Shown: positions 12,138-24,733 of the stretch, piece by piece
Layout of the letters: every line of letters starts with the position of its first letter
How positions within the stretch are numbered: the first letter of the stretch is position 1
Source of the DNA: Aurifilum marmelostoma
Lineage: Eukaryota > Ascomycota > Sordariomycetes > Diaporthales > Cryphonectriaceae
Reading direction: 5' to 3'
NCBI GenBank assembly: GCA_027559495.1
Contig: JAMXSV010000028.1
Location: forward strand, 2,108,001-2,172,000
DNA: 64,000 nt
Made by a program: the position numbers and the translations under genes
The notes under the pieces: generated by a model
Database searches by the model: none
Seen by the model: the letters and a program-made list of their open reading frames with translations, nothing else
Told to the model about the DNA's origin: nothing

Positions 12138-15100
12138 TTACCATCCCGGCCGTGGCCTTTTCATGGTAGCGCTGCGCCTGATGCTTTCCACCCAGATGGA
12201 GTCGTCCAGGATCGAGCTCATCTGGATCGGACTGACCGCACTGTTGCTTCTGCTGTTCCGATTACTGTTCCGATTGCTGTTCCTACCGCTGTTCCGGTAG
12301 CTGGTCCTAGCTGAGCTGGTGCCCGAGCCCGGCATCTGCAGCTCAAAACTAAATGCCGAGTGTGTCGACTGGTGACCGTCAAAGGCCCCGATACCACTAC
12401 TATCTCGCTGCTGCGACGAGCCGCCCTCGCCTCCTATCCGCGGCAGGCTTAGTGGGTGAGTGCCGAAGCTGTCAAAGTTCGTCTGCAGCGTCAGGTCCGC
12501 GCTCATGTTGGAGAGGTTCTTCTGGTGGCCGCTGCCGGTGCTGTCGCGCATGGGGGAGAGGAAATTCGCGGCAGAGTGCAGTGGTCCGGTGCCTGGCGTC
12601 GATGGTGACAAGGATGACGCGTAAGGCGTGGCAGCCTTCTTCTTCTTGGATCGCTCCTCCTCGTCTTCGACGAGAATGTCCGGTAGATCAAGCTGAGGGA
12701 TCGCCGTCAAGCGTGCGGTGCGCTTCAGGGCCATGTGGCGCTTAAATTTCCGTGAGTGATATCTGCATGAACTGTGAGCTAATTGTCGACTAGCAGGAAG
12801 CCCGTAGTATCCACCAACTTACAGTGTGTCGAAGAAGCCGACGACAACACGCCGGCGCACCTCTTCCTCAACGCGCTGCAGACGGGCCCGACGACGCAAG
12901 AACTCCTCCAGTCTAAACACGAGTTGAGTCAGTCATCTAAGCCCTGTTCTGCACACCTGATGATATAGTAAGCGAGACTTACCGAAGACTCTTGCTATCG
13001 TTAATGATGTTGTAGTGAGCCAGAATCATGAGCACAGTCGTAAAAGAGATACCCTTGTCTGGGTCTGCCGAAACCATCACCTCCTCATAGAAAACATTAT
13101 ATTTCCTCCGCCTTTCCCGCACCGCAGTGACATCAATTTCATCCAGCCTCCGGTTGAGACTGTTGATGTTGATCCCACCATACGCGCTTGCAGCTGCTGT
13201 CGAGATGGATGCGTGTCGTGTAGGTGGCACATCCTCGCGGACGTCATCCAAAATCTGGCGTACCGAGTTCTCGTGTTGGTAGATGCGCATCTCAAAGACA
13301 CCAGACAGCTCTCCTAGCAGGCGAGGGAATTCCTCCTTGCTGATGTAGCCTGTGCCACGAGGATCCACAGATCTCCACGCCTCCTTGAAGCGGCGCATCT
13401 CGTCACGGTCGACGGCCGCTGACCCGCTGTGGCGCTGGTACACGTACGAGAAGCTCTCGAAGATGAGCGAGACGAACAAGTTGACGAAGATGTACATGCT
13501 GACAATGTTCCACAATATGAAGAGGACCCGGGCCCATGCACTGCTTCCACAGTCGCTCTCGAAGAATGCCGGGGAGTCGACGCAGAGCGGCGGCTCGATA
13601 CTTGCATAGTCCTCCATGATCTGATTCCAGCCCTCACCCACACTCATGCGGAACAGCAGGATGAGCGCATTCGGAACAGTTCGGAAGTTAACATTGTTAT
13701 CTTCGTTCTCGCCGAACCGGGTCAGACTGAAGGTCTGTGTCAGGGCGATAGCAAAGACCAGGAAGAAGACAAGCCAAGTGGCCAACAGATTGCCGATGGT
13801 CGTGAGACTGGCCGCCGCCGTCTTGAAGAGCTGGTCCAGGGCGTCATTGCGAGGAATGAGGAGGAAGACGATGGCGACGAGAAAGAACTTGTGCAGTTGC
13901 GTGTATGTGTCAACCTGTTGCTGTGCGAGGAACAAGATCGTAGTCGCGAACGCGCCGGACACTGCAATGAGGGAATACATGTCCCATGAACTCTTCCTGA
14001 AGCGAGGCCACCCGAGACCGACAATTCGCACGCCCACGTTGGCCATGAAGATGAGCGTGAACAAGAAGAAGAGCGTGTCCCTGGTGTACGTCCACCATGT
14101 GGGTTCGCTCGCGTATTCGGAGAGCAGAAGGATCAGGTGCAAGATCAACACGACAGTGATGCCCACATACCACTTGCCCCTCTTCTCGATTGCGCGTTTG
14201 TGACACCATTTCTTCCACTTCTTCTTACTCTCGTCATACGAGGTCTTTGAAGGGGAGACCTGGCGAAGCAGTTTCCGCAGTTCGAGCCAGGACCGCTGCT
14301 CCGCTGTCAGATAAGCCACACCGGTCTGCTCTGTGTAGTTCCGCATGAAGACGGAAATGAACAGAGTAAGCACGAAGACTGTTCCCAAGAGATTGTAGAT
14401 CACGAAGAAGACGGCATTCCCGGTGGCGGCGCCAAATTGGGGCTGCCTCCCGATACCAGTGATGGACTGAGCCGAGAAGGAGACATCAACCCAACCCTCT
14501 TGACTCACAATCTGGAAGAGAATGAAGAGAGAGGAGCCGAAGTCGTCGAAGTCGTAGTAGGGATTAGCGGCGACCCGAGGTGAGTACACATCCCAGTTGA
14601 AAGGTGTGTTGTTGAATTCCCCAAAACAATCGTACAGGAAAGCGCCGGCGTCGCCGTCGTTGCAGAGAGAGAATTTGCCAGCGAACAGGTTGAGGCCGTA
14701 TATAGCAAATGGGATGATCAAAGACAATGACACAAAGGCCGCGCTGAGAATTTTCCACCATCCGATCACGATGAGAGAATGAAATGTATCCCTGGCGCTG
14801 TCACTCACGTTGAGCAGGCGCAGGGCTCTGAGCGCCTTGAAGGCACCGACAGCACGCGATACGGCGCCGTCATTTTTGAAGAGGGTGATGACGTTGATCC
14901 AGAGAGTGATCAGCACGACGGCGTCGATAATGCCCCACGAGCTGCGGAAGTATGCGTTTGGGGTCCAGAAGAACCCGTCCGCGATGACCTTGATCAGGGC
15001 CTCGATACTGAACAGGAGTGCAAAGGCCGCGTCGATCCAGACGAACCAGTTGGAAACGCTGAACGTCTTGTTTGAGAAGTACTCCTTCTGGTAGAGCGGT

Positions 15101-18100
15101 GTGGTAATGCAGGCCAGAATCACCATGGCAACAATAGCGGCATAGATGAAAGCCGAGAATGAGTACCACAAGGTCTTGTTGGGCTCAACACCGTCGAATC
15201 GCTCGGTCCCTCTGCCGGGGCCAACAATCCTCTGACAGAGACGTCTGATGGGGTTTCTGGGTGAGAAGATGAACAAGGAGTTGTTGTATGTCGGGTGGCG
15301 CGCCAGATACGCCCGCTGTGCCTTGCGTCGCTCTGCAGTGGCCGAGACGGCCTGTTGGGCCATCTGCCGCGGGTCGAGAGCTTCATTCTGGGCCTCAAAA
15401 CGGATGTTGGAGTAGAAGGGGTTGGGGTCCTTGCTGGTGAACGTGGTGACGACCTTTCCCCATATCGACGACATGATGCCCGGTTTGATGCCGTTAGCAG
15501 CATAGGCGCCATTGTGCTCTGGTGGCGACTGACTTTCGCCGGAAGCAGTCTCGTGGTGCGGGTCAGGGGCGTCGTCAAGAAAATCTCGGACCACGGCCTC
15601 CTTGAGCAGCATTTCCATCATGGCAGGGCCATAGTCCAGCGGGTCCTTCTTCTTGCGAGTCTTTCCCAGAGAGAAGATGGCGGACAGGGTCAGGTTGCTC
15701 GAGCTGCTGCCAAGCTCCTTCCTCTGTAGGAAGGCTCTCACTTGTTCCAACCGCTTGACATCCTCGCCAACATCAAAGTTTTCCTGAATGACAGCAATGA
15801 ACATGTTGACAAGAATGAAGAAGGCGAGGATGAACCAGCCGACCAGGAATATTGCCCCTATCCAGGATGTCCTGTAGGCTGTTGTGTAGGCGGTGACGCT
15901 GTACAAGACGTCTGTCCAGTTCTCCGTGGACAGGATCTGGTACATTCCGAGGAATGAGTTCCAGATGGTGTCGAAGGAGACCTGGACGCTATCGCCGCCA
16001 GAGTCGACGAGTGGTATCTGCCCGCGAAACAGCTGCGACGCGAAGATGGACATCAACAGCGTGATCAAGAACACAAACAGCATCAGGTTCAGGATACCTG
16101 TCGAGTCACCTAGGACCAGCTTGATCAGCTTCGCTGTCATGGGGACGGCGAGAACGATGCGGTAGACTCTGAGTATCTGAAAGACCGTCAACCAGGCATA
16201 GACGGACCCGGCGTTGTGAACCGGAGGTAGCAGTATGACAGACGTGATGACGGCCAGAACGAGGTCTACTATATTCCGCCGGTGGCGGTGGAAGCCCCTG
16301 AAATCCGCCACAACTCTGATGAAGATTTCGATGTCCAGCAGAACCGTGACGAGAACCTCGATGGCCTCTATGATGTCTCGACGTCTCAATGACATGGATG
16401 CGCTCTGAGATGCCTGGGCCACGAGATCAGCTGTGATGCAGAGGATCCAAAAGAGCCTCGTCTTGTTGTAAAGCTTTTGCAGTGATGACGCCCTCCGGGG
16501 CGGCCTCTCCTCTAGGGTTCCGAATTGATGATCAGTATGATCATCGGCGTCGGTAAAGGCGCTTGCCTTGCTCTCCTCTCGGATGACCTGAAACGATGAA
16601 GTGATGACGGCAATGAGCAAGTTCACCAGCCACAGCATCATGATCATGATGCCGGCGCCAAAGAAAAGCGCCGCTGGAGTGTAATCGGAGTTGATGGTGT
16701 AGTACATGAGATCGGAAAAAGTGTTGGCGCTCATCACGACAAAAACGAGTTCCAGGGAGTGAAAGATATCGTCGAAATGGACAGTATTGTTGTAGGGGTT
16801 CTGCCGTTGCAGACAGAGTGTACCTCGAGGACAGATATAGCCCTTAGCGCTTGGTGTGCCTTGCGTGAAGTCACTCAGCTGATCGTACTGATTCGCAATG
16901 AGCCAGGGCATCTCGACGCCGTTGGACTCATTCAGATAGCCGCCGCAGAACTGCATATCCTGGATGTATGCTGCGGATGCATTGAACGGGTCGGTGGGAT
17001 CGAGCCAGACGCACTGTCGACTGAAGCTGGACTTGAAACTCTGCACACCGATAATGGCAAAGACGAGCCAGAAAAACCCGATCAGGAACGAGACCCGCAG
17101 GAGCAGCGGCGCTGCCTTCTTCAAACTTCGGAGGATAACCTGTTTTGTTCATTGTCAGCGACATGGATGGTCAGTTTGAGACTGCGAAAAACCTTACAGC
17201 ATTCCCCTTCGTGATAGCGAGCAGCCGGAGAATTCTGAGGCTGCTCAGCATCCTGAAGACGTAGAGGTGATGTGTCATCTCGATACCCGTGATGCCGACC
17301 AAGAATGAGATCCAGAAGGCCACGACGGCCACAAAGTCAAGACGGTTGAACCCGTGCCGCAGGAATGCCCTTCGTGCCAACTGATACCTCTGTTGTTCCT
17401 CCATCGTCTCGGGCTGCTGCTGGCCGTGGAGCCAGGTGACAGATCGCGCCAGAGTAGAAGGGCCGTAGTTCTCCTGTGGCGGTTTTTTGACTGACTTTTG
17501 TCGCTGTGGCTGAAAGACATCTCGATATTTCCCGGCAACCGCGGCCTTCACGCCTCGCGAGCGATCTATCGTGCTGTACTCGGCTGCGTTGAGGATGAAA
17601 CCAGACACGATGATCCTGGCAATGACCTCCATGGTGTAAATGACAAACAAGACCAGCATGGCCCAGTCGAGTGTAGTGCTACCCCATACGATCGGGCCTG
17701 GATGTGGTGAGTTGTACACGCTTGGCGCAGCTTCAACACACAAGAGGATCGTCTGGAGAACAATCAGAACAAGAATCAACGGCTCCGTCCAGGGTTGAAC
17801 CAGGATGTCGCAGAGTCGCAGTCTGATCGGATTATCAGGGGAAAATATGCCCAGTGACTTCCCTCTCAGCGGGTTGGGCATCCGCCCGGGCACCGGCGAG
17901 AGGGGCCCAGGATTCGAGGGAAATATGTATTCCGTCTGTCCCCTCTTCTCCGTTGGGCTCTGGCTGTTTGAGTACAGCTGTGACGGGTATGAGGTGTCGA
18001 TGGATTCGGGCATCGGAGGCAGGGGCTCACGCGGCGAGTCTGCACTCGGCGACCGAGATCTCTGCCGCCGTTTCTGGTTCTCGAGGACTTCTGCCTCACC

Positions 18101-18922
18101 ACTGATGTTGACGACACGTTGAGACATGGCCCGCACGATGGAACCTGCCTTCAAGAATGCGCCAGACGTCGAGGGCGACCGGGACCGGCGTCGACCTATG
18201 TCCTCAGCATCGCCAGCCGTCAGGTTCCTCCCAAAGCTCTTGTGTTTCTGGGACCCGCTGCCCCTCTCCAGGTCCGCCCCAAGCGTCTTGACATCGCGTT
18301 GTTGACTCGAGCTGGTATCGAGGTCGCGTACTGTCTGAAAACTATCTCGAGCGTGACCGTCGTCGCTTACGTTGAGGCCGTCGATCGGCTGGGCGGTCGC
18401 CGTAAGAGGGACGCGATCCGAGTCTGGCTGAACCTGCTCCTCGAAATATGAAGGGGCCTCGTAGGCTCCGACCGGAGTGGTCTCGATAGACAGACGGCCA
18501 GCACTCGGAGCGCCCCAACCCGGGGGAATGGCGTTCTGGAAGGCATGAGGATCGAGTGGTGACTCGGGCACGAGCAGGCCACTCTCTTGCCGTTGTTGCT
18601 GCGGTTGTGATTGTTGCTGTTGTTGCGATGGTTGTTGCTGTTGCTGCTGGTAGGGGTTATCGCTCCAGTAAGTCACTATCCCCGGTAAATTTGCCGCCAT
18701 CTGCGCCGTCGTCGGCGAGAGTCGCTCGAATACTGTCCCTCCATCTCGGTTGTCTGAAACGACGCCCTGTGGTTGTTGATCCTGTGTGCCTGCTGCACCA
18801 GATGCGCCCTGGTGCTGCCCCTGTGGCTCGTCTGGCGGGCGCTCGAGACTTTGCATCGGTATTGACTGCGGCGGAGCAGCTCGGTTCTGTTGTGACGATG
18901 GGGTGTTCGACTGGTCGGCCAT
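12138..18922 (-). CDS. CCH1: Voltage-gated calcium channel alpha subunit, Cch1 type
   Basis: Pore subunit of the fungal high-affinity Ca2+ influx system at the plasma membrane, which in yeast works with Mid1. Exons on the minus strand are 18922-17198, 17139-12983, 12912-12823 and 12762-12138, giving 2198 aa. All junctions are GT-AG and keep frame; for example KGNA joins VILRSLKKAAPLL. Four ion-transport repeats are visible, starting near residues 375, 795, 1230 and 1565. Pore loops read SANTFSD, STENWTD, SQEGWVD and SVGEGWN, so the aligned filter positions are N/E/E/E. S4 segments are charge-poor, and that of repeat IV is almost uncharged. An EF-hand-like segment (DPRGTGYISKEE) follows repeat IV at about residues 1822-1858. 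The N-terminus has a poly-Gln stretch near 18575-18655, and the C-terminus has an Arg-Asn-Ser repeat. The ATG at 18922 is preferred over an upstream GTG. Yeast Cch1 is about 2040 aa, so length fits. Confidence 0.95.
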
Positions 18923-19839
18923 TGTCACTGACCAGACGCAAGACGCCTGTCAGCTACTGTAGGCTCCGTGTCAACAAGCTGAGACGCTCGAGATGCGCCA
19001 CTGGGGCGCTCTCTCGGTCTGGCGGCTTCGCGGTCAGGGTGTGATCATGGCACGGGTCGAAAAGGAAGCTTGCTCTCGAGTAGAGCAGAGAGCAAGAGGA
19101 GGAGAAGGACGAAGCGTTCGAAGCAATCACCCTTATCGACGTCGACTCGAGTATGGACTGGGTGGGCGTTGATCTGTGGTTGGGGCTGTCCGCGGCGGTT
19201 ATCTATGTAGTCTAGCAGCTGAACTTTGAAGTTTTGGCGTGGTTGCAACGGGCGCTGAGACGCTAGCAGGAGAATTAGTTGGCGATTCCAGCAGAGCGGT
19301 ACAGCCGCGATTAGGCCTTGTGTCATAGGCAAGGGGCTAAAAGGGCCCTGTGTCAATTAAGATCTCGTGTTGTGTTGTCGCAAGGTCCTGGTCGTTGTCG
19401 TCGCTGGACTGGGAAGAATCGCAAAGCACTGTGCACCAGGCAATTGGCTTGTCGGATTGGGGTGTTCGTATTGTTGATTTGGCCCAGGTGGAAAGAGGAC
19501 TAGCCCATTCTTGCCTGATTGATTGAGCAGCAGCAAGAGGTCGGTCTATCTCTCATCACATGAATGAAGATTGGGCCTACGAGGCCCCCCCCCCTCCCCC
19601 CTGGCCCGTTCCTGCCCTGACACCCAGCCCAGACATGCATGGTCCCCACCCTTCCACCATCTCCCAGCTGCGCCTAAACATGAGGGACTCTGCCGGACAC
19701 TGTGTATGGGTATGCGACGGTGTATCACCATCCGTGTCAGAAGTCTCCCTGCAGCATGGGGCCCGGCCCTTCCCATAAGAAGTGGCACTGCACTTGTACT
19801 GCATATGCTGGTAGCCTGGCACGGTCTTGGGTTCCCTCC

Positions 19840-19870
<31 letters not shown>

Positions 19871-20335
19871 CCCTACAGTACCTTTTTTTTTTCCAATAGT
19901 CGAGTGGGGGGAGAGTAGCTGACCTGACCTGCATGCAGCACACACCACCCTATTTTTCCCATCTCACCTCACCTGCCCACTGTGATGCGAATTTTAAGTT
20001 TACAGTGTCTCACGGCATTTTCCAGATCTGCAGGCCCTTGTCGACAACAGTCTGTTGATCCCGCCAAGCACCAGGATGGGTCTGGGGTGCCAAATCGACG
20101 AGGTTAAGTTTGAGGTCTGCAGCTTGTTCACCTTGGCACTGGGCTCATGCAATATCGCTTACTCATAGAACATCTCCTAAAGTTTTGTGTCTAGGACCAA
20201 TCGTGACACAGATGTCCCTTGCTGTTGCTGTACATAGAACGCATATTTCTTCAGGGCTCCATCCGGACGCCTCGCTTCTTTTCCGGGACTAAGCTTGGCT
20301 GCTGATCCGGCTGGATGGTTTGTCCTCGTGCGATA
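18923..20335. other. 5' region of CCH1 and intergenic DNA
   Basis: 18923-19560 is likely promoter and leader of the channel gene. Beyond it lies an AC microsatellite and low-complexity DNA. No supported gene. Confidence 0.45.
19843..19871. repeat. (AC)n microsatellite
   Basis: About 14 uninterrupted AC units. Frames crossing it yield His-Thr or Cys-Val repeats and are not genes. Confidence 0.9.
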
Positions 20336-20863
20336 TCACGTTACTTTCCCTGCCCCTTCTGCTGCCCACATAGTACAGACACAATTATTGCATTCGAAAT
20401 TGAGTGGTGACATTTCCTTCGTTCTACCTCCGAACTCCTCATGATAATGGCCTCGTCCAGTGATACGAGATCCTGGCTTGGGATTTGGGCCCTTGTCGGC
20501 AATGTGGTATCTGATCGGGAACACCGCCTTCACCTCGTCAGGAGAGACCTGCTCGAGCTCGGGGTGCCCGATCAGTTGGTGAGCCTGCCTGGCTGTAGAT
20601 GGCTTGCTGAGGTGTCCCGCGGACGCATCTCTCGACGTGAAGGGAAGGATGAGCCCTCCCTGGGAAACCACCCCGCTGTCGATACATTCGAACCTGAAGT
20701 CTGGCAGCACGACTTTGTCGAAGAGCTCCCGCTGCCCTGAGTCGGCGCAGTGGCAGTACTGTGCCCTCTTCTCGGCGACAACTTGAGAGATTTCTGGTGG
20801 GGGCCTCGTTCTGAGACCGGCTGGTGTAGAGAAGGCGTCATGCAAAGAATCTCTTGAGAGCAC
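20336..20863 (-). pseudogene. SnoaL-like (NTF2-fold) protein frame without a start codon
   Basis: The minus-strand frame encodes a segment typical of SnoaL-like/NTF2-fold proteins, small cone-shaped enzymes or binding proteins. It includes ISQVVAEKRAQYCHCADSG, FDKVVLPDFRFECID, QLIGHPELEQVSPDEVKAVFPIRYHI and the late strand GRGHYHEEF. The frame has no ATG: it opens at a GTG, and the first upstream-region ATG (20841) lies in another frame. A donor-like GTAGAA follows HYHEEFGG at 20427, but no convincing last exon was found; the normal C-terminal strand after GHYHEEF is absent in frame. Either the ends are mis-modelled or this is a decayed gene. I favour a relic, with real doubt. Confidence 0.5.
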
Positions 20864-22012
20864 GCTTCAGTGGCCGAAGAGATCTCTCAATGCTGTTGTG
20901 GAGAGATGAAGAGAAGTAAAGACGAAGTTGGATGGACGAGAGGTCTTTTCTGCAATGGGCGCCGCTTGGATGCTTTTATGCGTGACGAGTATCTCAGGCA
21001 ACATAGAGGTTCCAGTGCTTCATCGTGTCCAACCTGTTCGGTTATCATCATTCGAGGAGGAGCCCAGGGCCCATTCATCCTCGGCGTCGGGCATTCAATC
21101 TAGTTCTCTTAGAATGCGCCGGACTCTGCATGAGGCAGAACGACATGACCAGAGCAGTCCCGCCCCTTCAGTGGTCCCTGGGCAGGATGTAGAGCCCATG
21201 TCCTTGCAGCATCTCGCAGATTTCGTCAGTACACGCGCTGAACGACACTACTCCAGTTCTCATCTTCGTGCCTCTTCATCGGAGTGACTCTGAACCGACT
21301 AATCAGAGAATCGCGCCGCGAGAGTATTGTCATCGAGCTTCTAAGGATGACTTTCACGTAGATGTTCACGGATACAATTTGACATTCATCGGAGGGCAAA
21401 AGCAATAGTAGGGGAAAACCACAAACAGGAAAGGAAATACAACCTGGCATGTGGAAGTAATGAGATAGGACATAGAAATCATCATTGGTGAGGAAGTGAT
21501 GGACAGAGACGCACCAAGAAAAATGAACAGAAAGGAGGGAGGGAGGTAAAAGGAAGGAAATTGCATAACACAGCATGAAGGTGACGATAGTACAAGTACT
21601 ACGCGAAGGCGGCACCTGAGAACTATGTTGTACCATAACATGTACTATAGCAGTAGTACTAGACGTGCTGACGTGCTAGGTAGCGGCTGCTGACAGGGGG
21701 CTGCCCACCTGGGAAGCGCCTAGGCGGGGGGAAAATTGGTGGCCCGGTCGCGTCTAAATCGCGCCTCGTCTGCATCATCAAATCCGATTTGCGCATCGCA
21801 TTCTGACATCTTCCAACCTCTCACAGCTCCGAACAACCTCGCACACCAACCCGCATTTCCGAGGCTGATCGAGTTGGCGCGCCCTCTGATGACCGCAGCG
21901 CTTCAAGGAGAGATCTGGTTCATCTTTTGATGCTGTCCCCCTCACCCTCGACTCGGTTTTAAACGCGTTATCGCTCCCTGCGCGCAGTCCCCCCTCCTCC
22001 CCCTTCTCCACG
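20864..22012. other. Intergenic, no gene seen
   Basis: Contains a TATA-like CATAAAAGC on the minus strand near 20972-20980 that could once have served the SnoaL-like frame. A cluster of GTAC/TAGTAC palindromes lies at 21588-21662. 21900-22012 is the pyrimidine-rich leader of the DDT/PHD gene. Confidence 0.4.
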
Positions 22013-24733
22013 ATGCCATCAAGAAAGCGGTCTCTCCAAGAGGCCGAGGGTCCATCTGCCGAGGATGCCCAGTCACAGTCTTTGATACACAAACTACGAA
22101 ATTCATTCTACTTCGCCAACCTATACCAGTGGATATGCATCTTTGGCAAGGTGGTCAAGATTGATGACAATCTGGACATCGAGGTATGATCTCCAAGCAG
22201 ACGTCAGCGGCATCAGGCATCATAGCCCATACTAAATCCTGCTCGTGCCACAGGAACTCGAGACAGAATGCCTGAAGCACGGCTCCATGAGGTTACAGGA
22301 CATCGGCCTAGCGTTGCTGAAGCACATTTCTTCACACCGCGGATTAACGTAGGTTTCATCCACAATCACCCGCTTTGCGCCAGCTCAAGACTCACTCCGG
22401 GCTAGACACGAGATATTCGACGAGTATACTCGAAGGCAATTCGATGCGAAGTTGCCGGCTAAGAAGAACCCATTCGGGGACGGCGAGGTCGTTACCAAGT
22501 TCAGCGACTTCGACCTCTTCAAGAAGGTGGGTTTTCTACTTGAAACCTATGCTGGGCCGCCAGCGTCTGACCTTCATTCCTACGATACAGCTTCGAGTCT
22601 TGTGGCAGATGACGCAAATTGTCATGATGAAACCCGAACATATTCGACCGAATATGGACGAGCAGAAGAACGAGGAACAGACTGCATGGGTTGGTTACTT
22701 TGATTCCCCACTCGACACCGTACCGACAGCTGACGAGATCTCAGAGGATCGAACCGTATGGATGGGATCGGAAAGACCGCGAATACTACGTCCTCGACGA
22801 CAATCGTCTCTACCGCCTTACAGCCGCACCTCCCCCGGCTGCCCCTCCAAAGAAGACTTCTCAGAAAGCGAAGGCCGCCCTGCGAGCTGCGAAGCGTAGG
22901 CGTGTCGCCGCCGCCGCCGCCGCTGCTGCTGCCGCCGACAGCACTAACGACGAGGCCGATAATACCAGTGCAGCGGAGGACAATGATGCAGGCATTGCAC
23001 AAGACGACAGGGAAGACCCCCTGGATGGCGCAACTTGGGAGTGCGTTGCCATTACCCTTGAAGAAGTCCGGAAGTTCATCGAGCCACTGCAAAAATCCAA
23101 GGATCCGAACGAAAAGGTGCTTCGCGGGCAGATAGAAGAACACATGTTACCGCTACTCGAGAAGCAGGAAGAGTCCAGGAAGCGAAAAATGCTGCAGAGG
23201 GAGAAGGAGCTGCTCAACCTGGCAAAGATGGCCAATGCCAAGAGATCAAGCCGTATTGCTGGCAAGGCTGAGCAGCAGAGACAGGAAGAGGTTGAACGTC
23301 AGGAAAGGGAGAAGAGGCTCGCTGAAGAGGCCGCGGCCAAGAAGGAGGAGCAGAAGAGGCTCAAGATGGAGAAGGAGCGAGACAACCGAATGAAGTCCCG
23401 AGACCGACGTCTGCAAGAGCGTGAAGCTCGTCGCCTTCAACACGAAGAAGAGCTCGCCCAATTATCAGAAGGGAGCAAGAGCGCCGAAGCGGCACGACTA
23501 TCGGAACGTCGACTGAAGGCAGAAATCGAGAAGAACAAGCAAGCCCTGCGAGAACTGGATGAGGAGGAGGAAGACTGGACATTTGACTGCATCTGTGGGC
23601 TGTATGGACAAGTCGATGATGGCAAGCACAGCGTGGCCTGCGAGCGGTGCAACGTCTGGCAACACAGCAAATGCCTTGGAATTGCTGAGGAGGAGGCCGA
23701 ACGAGATGACTTCCATTTCATCTGCAAACACTGCAAGGAGGCCGAGCGCGCAAGGGAGGACAAGAAGCAGCAGAAGGCCGCCGCCAAGATCAAGATCAAG
23801 CTCAAGGAGCCTGGCTCTGCCTCTTCGACTCCATCAAACAAGCCTGTCTCCACGACACCCATCCCTCTGCCTCAGATACCTGGGATGTCTTCGAAAAAGC
23901 CAGCATCGCACTCAAAGCCCCCACAGCTCAACGGGTTATCGCTGCCATCCACGAGCGCCTCGACCTCAGCCAAGCTGCCAGAGCCGTCACCACAGAAGCA
24001 CAGCTCGCCTCCTACGGATGCCGGCCACAGCATGGCGGCTACCCTGGCCTCTGCCCCATCTTTGCCGCCGTTCCCAGCGCGGAGGTCATCTCAGAACGGT
24101 CTGTCTCACAACCCCTTCGCATCACCGCACCCAAACTTGCTGCCGCCCGACCTGTCGCCGACCAAGTCCCGTGCGTACGGGAGCATCTACACTTCTTCCA
24201 GCCCTATTGCCCAGGAGGGCCCAGATGCGTTCAACGGGTCAAATGATCGGCCGCCTCTGTCACCGGCCACCGCCAACGCCACATTGGCTGGCCACGACTC
24301 TCCAACAAAGGACGCAGCAACAACAAAGAATGGGCCAGTTGCGGCGTCCCCACAGAAGCCAGCCAACACGCCCATCAGCTCAGCAAAAGCCTACGACCAG
24401 CCGCGAAGCTCGCCGTCGTCTATGGCAACACCCCGACTGAGCCCAACACGCCCCGAGGATAGCGATCCTCTCCCATCAGCACGAGGCGGTCTCTCCCCAA
24501 CCAAGAACTCGCCCTCGTATCCACGCTCCAGCTCGTTCAGCTACAACGCAGCAGATGGCCAAAACGGCGTGCGCTCTAGCCCAACTCCTGCCATAATACC
24601 GCCTGTTGCGGCTCTCTCCCCAACGCCCCACAAGCCCGACCCGACACCTCCTATCAAGGTTGATGAGCCCTCACGTCCTGTATCACCGCATAGCGCGCAG
24701 CTCTATTCGTCACCGCTGCAGCCAAGGCCTTGA
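22013..24733 (+). CDS. DDT-domain and PHD-finger chromatin protein
   Basis: Probable chromatin-remodelling accessory factor in the nucleus, with a domain order like animal RSF1-type ISWI partners. Exons are 22013-22183, 22254-22348, 22406-22526, 22591-22689 and 22745-24733, giving 824 aa. All junctions are GT-AG with matching phases. The DDT-like helical domain spans exons 1-3 (YFANLYQWICIFGKVVKID, then LQDIGLALLKH). A WSD/WHIM-like motif (IEPYGWDRKDREYYVLDD) opens exon 5 at residue 164. A poly-Ala run follows near 22905-22940, then a long charged coiled coil (about residues 280-430). A C4HC3 PHD finger lies at about 441-492 (CICG, CERC, WQHSKC, CKHC), a likely histone-tail reader. The last 300 residues are Pro/Ser-rich and disordered, with repeated SPT motifs, possible CDK sites. 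The exact orthologue is not certain. Confidence 0.9.
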
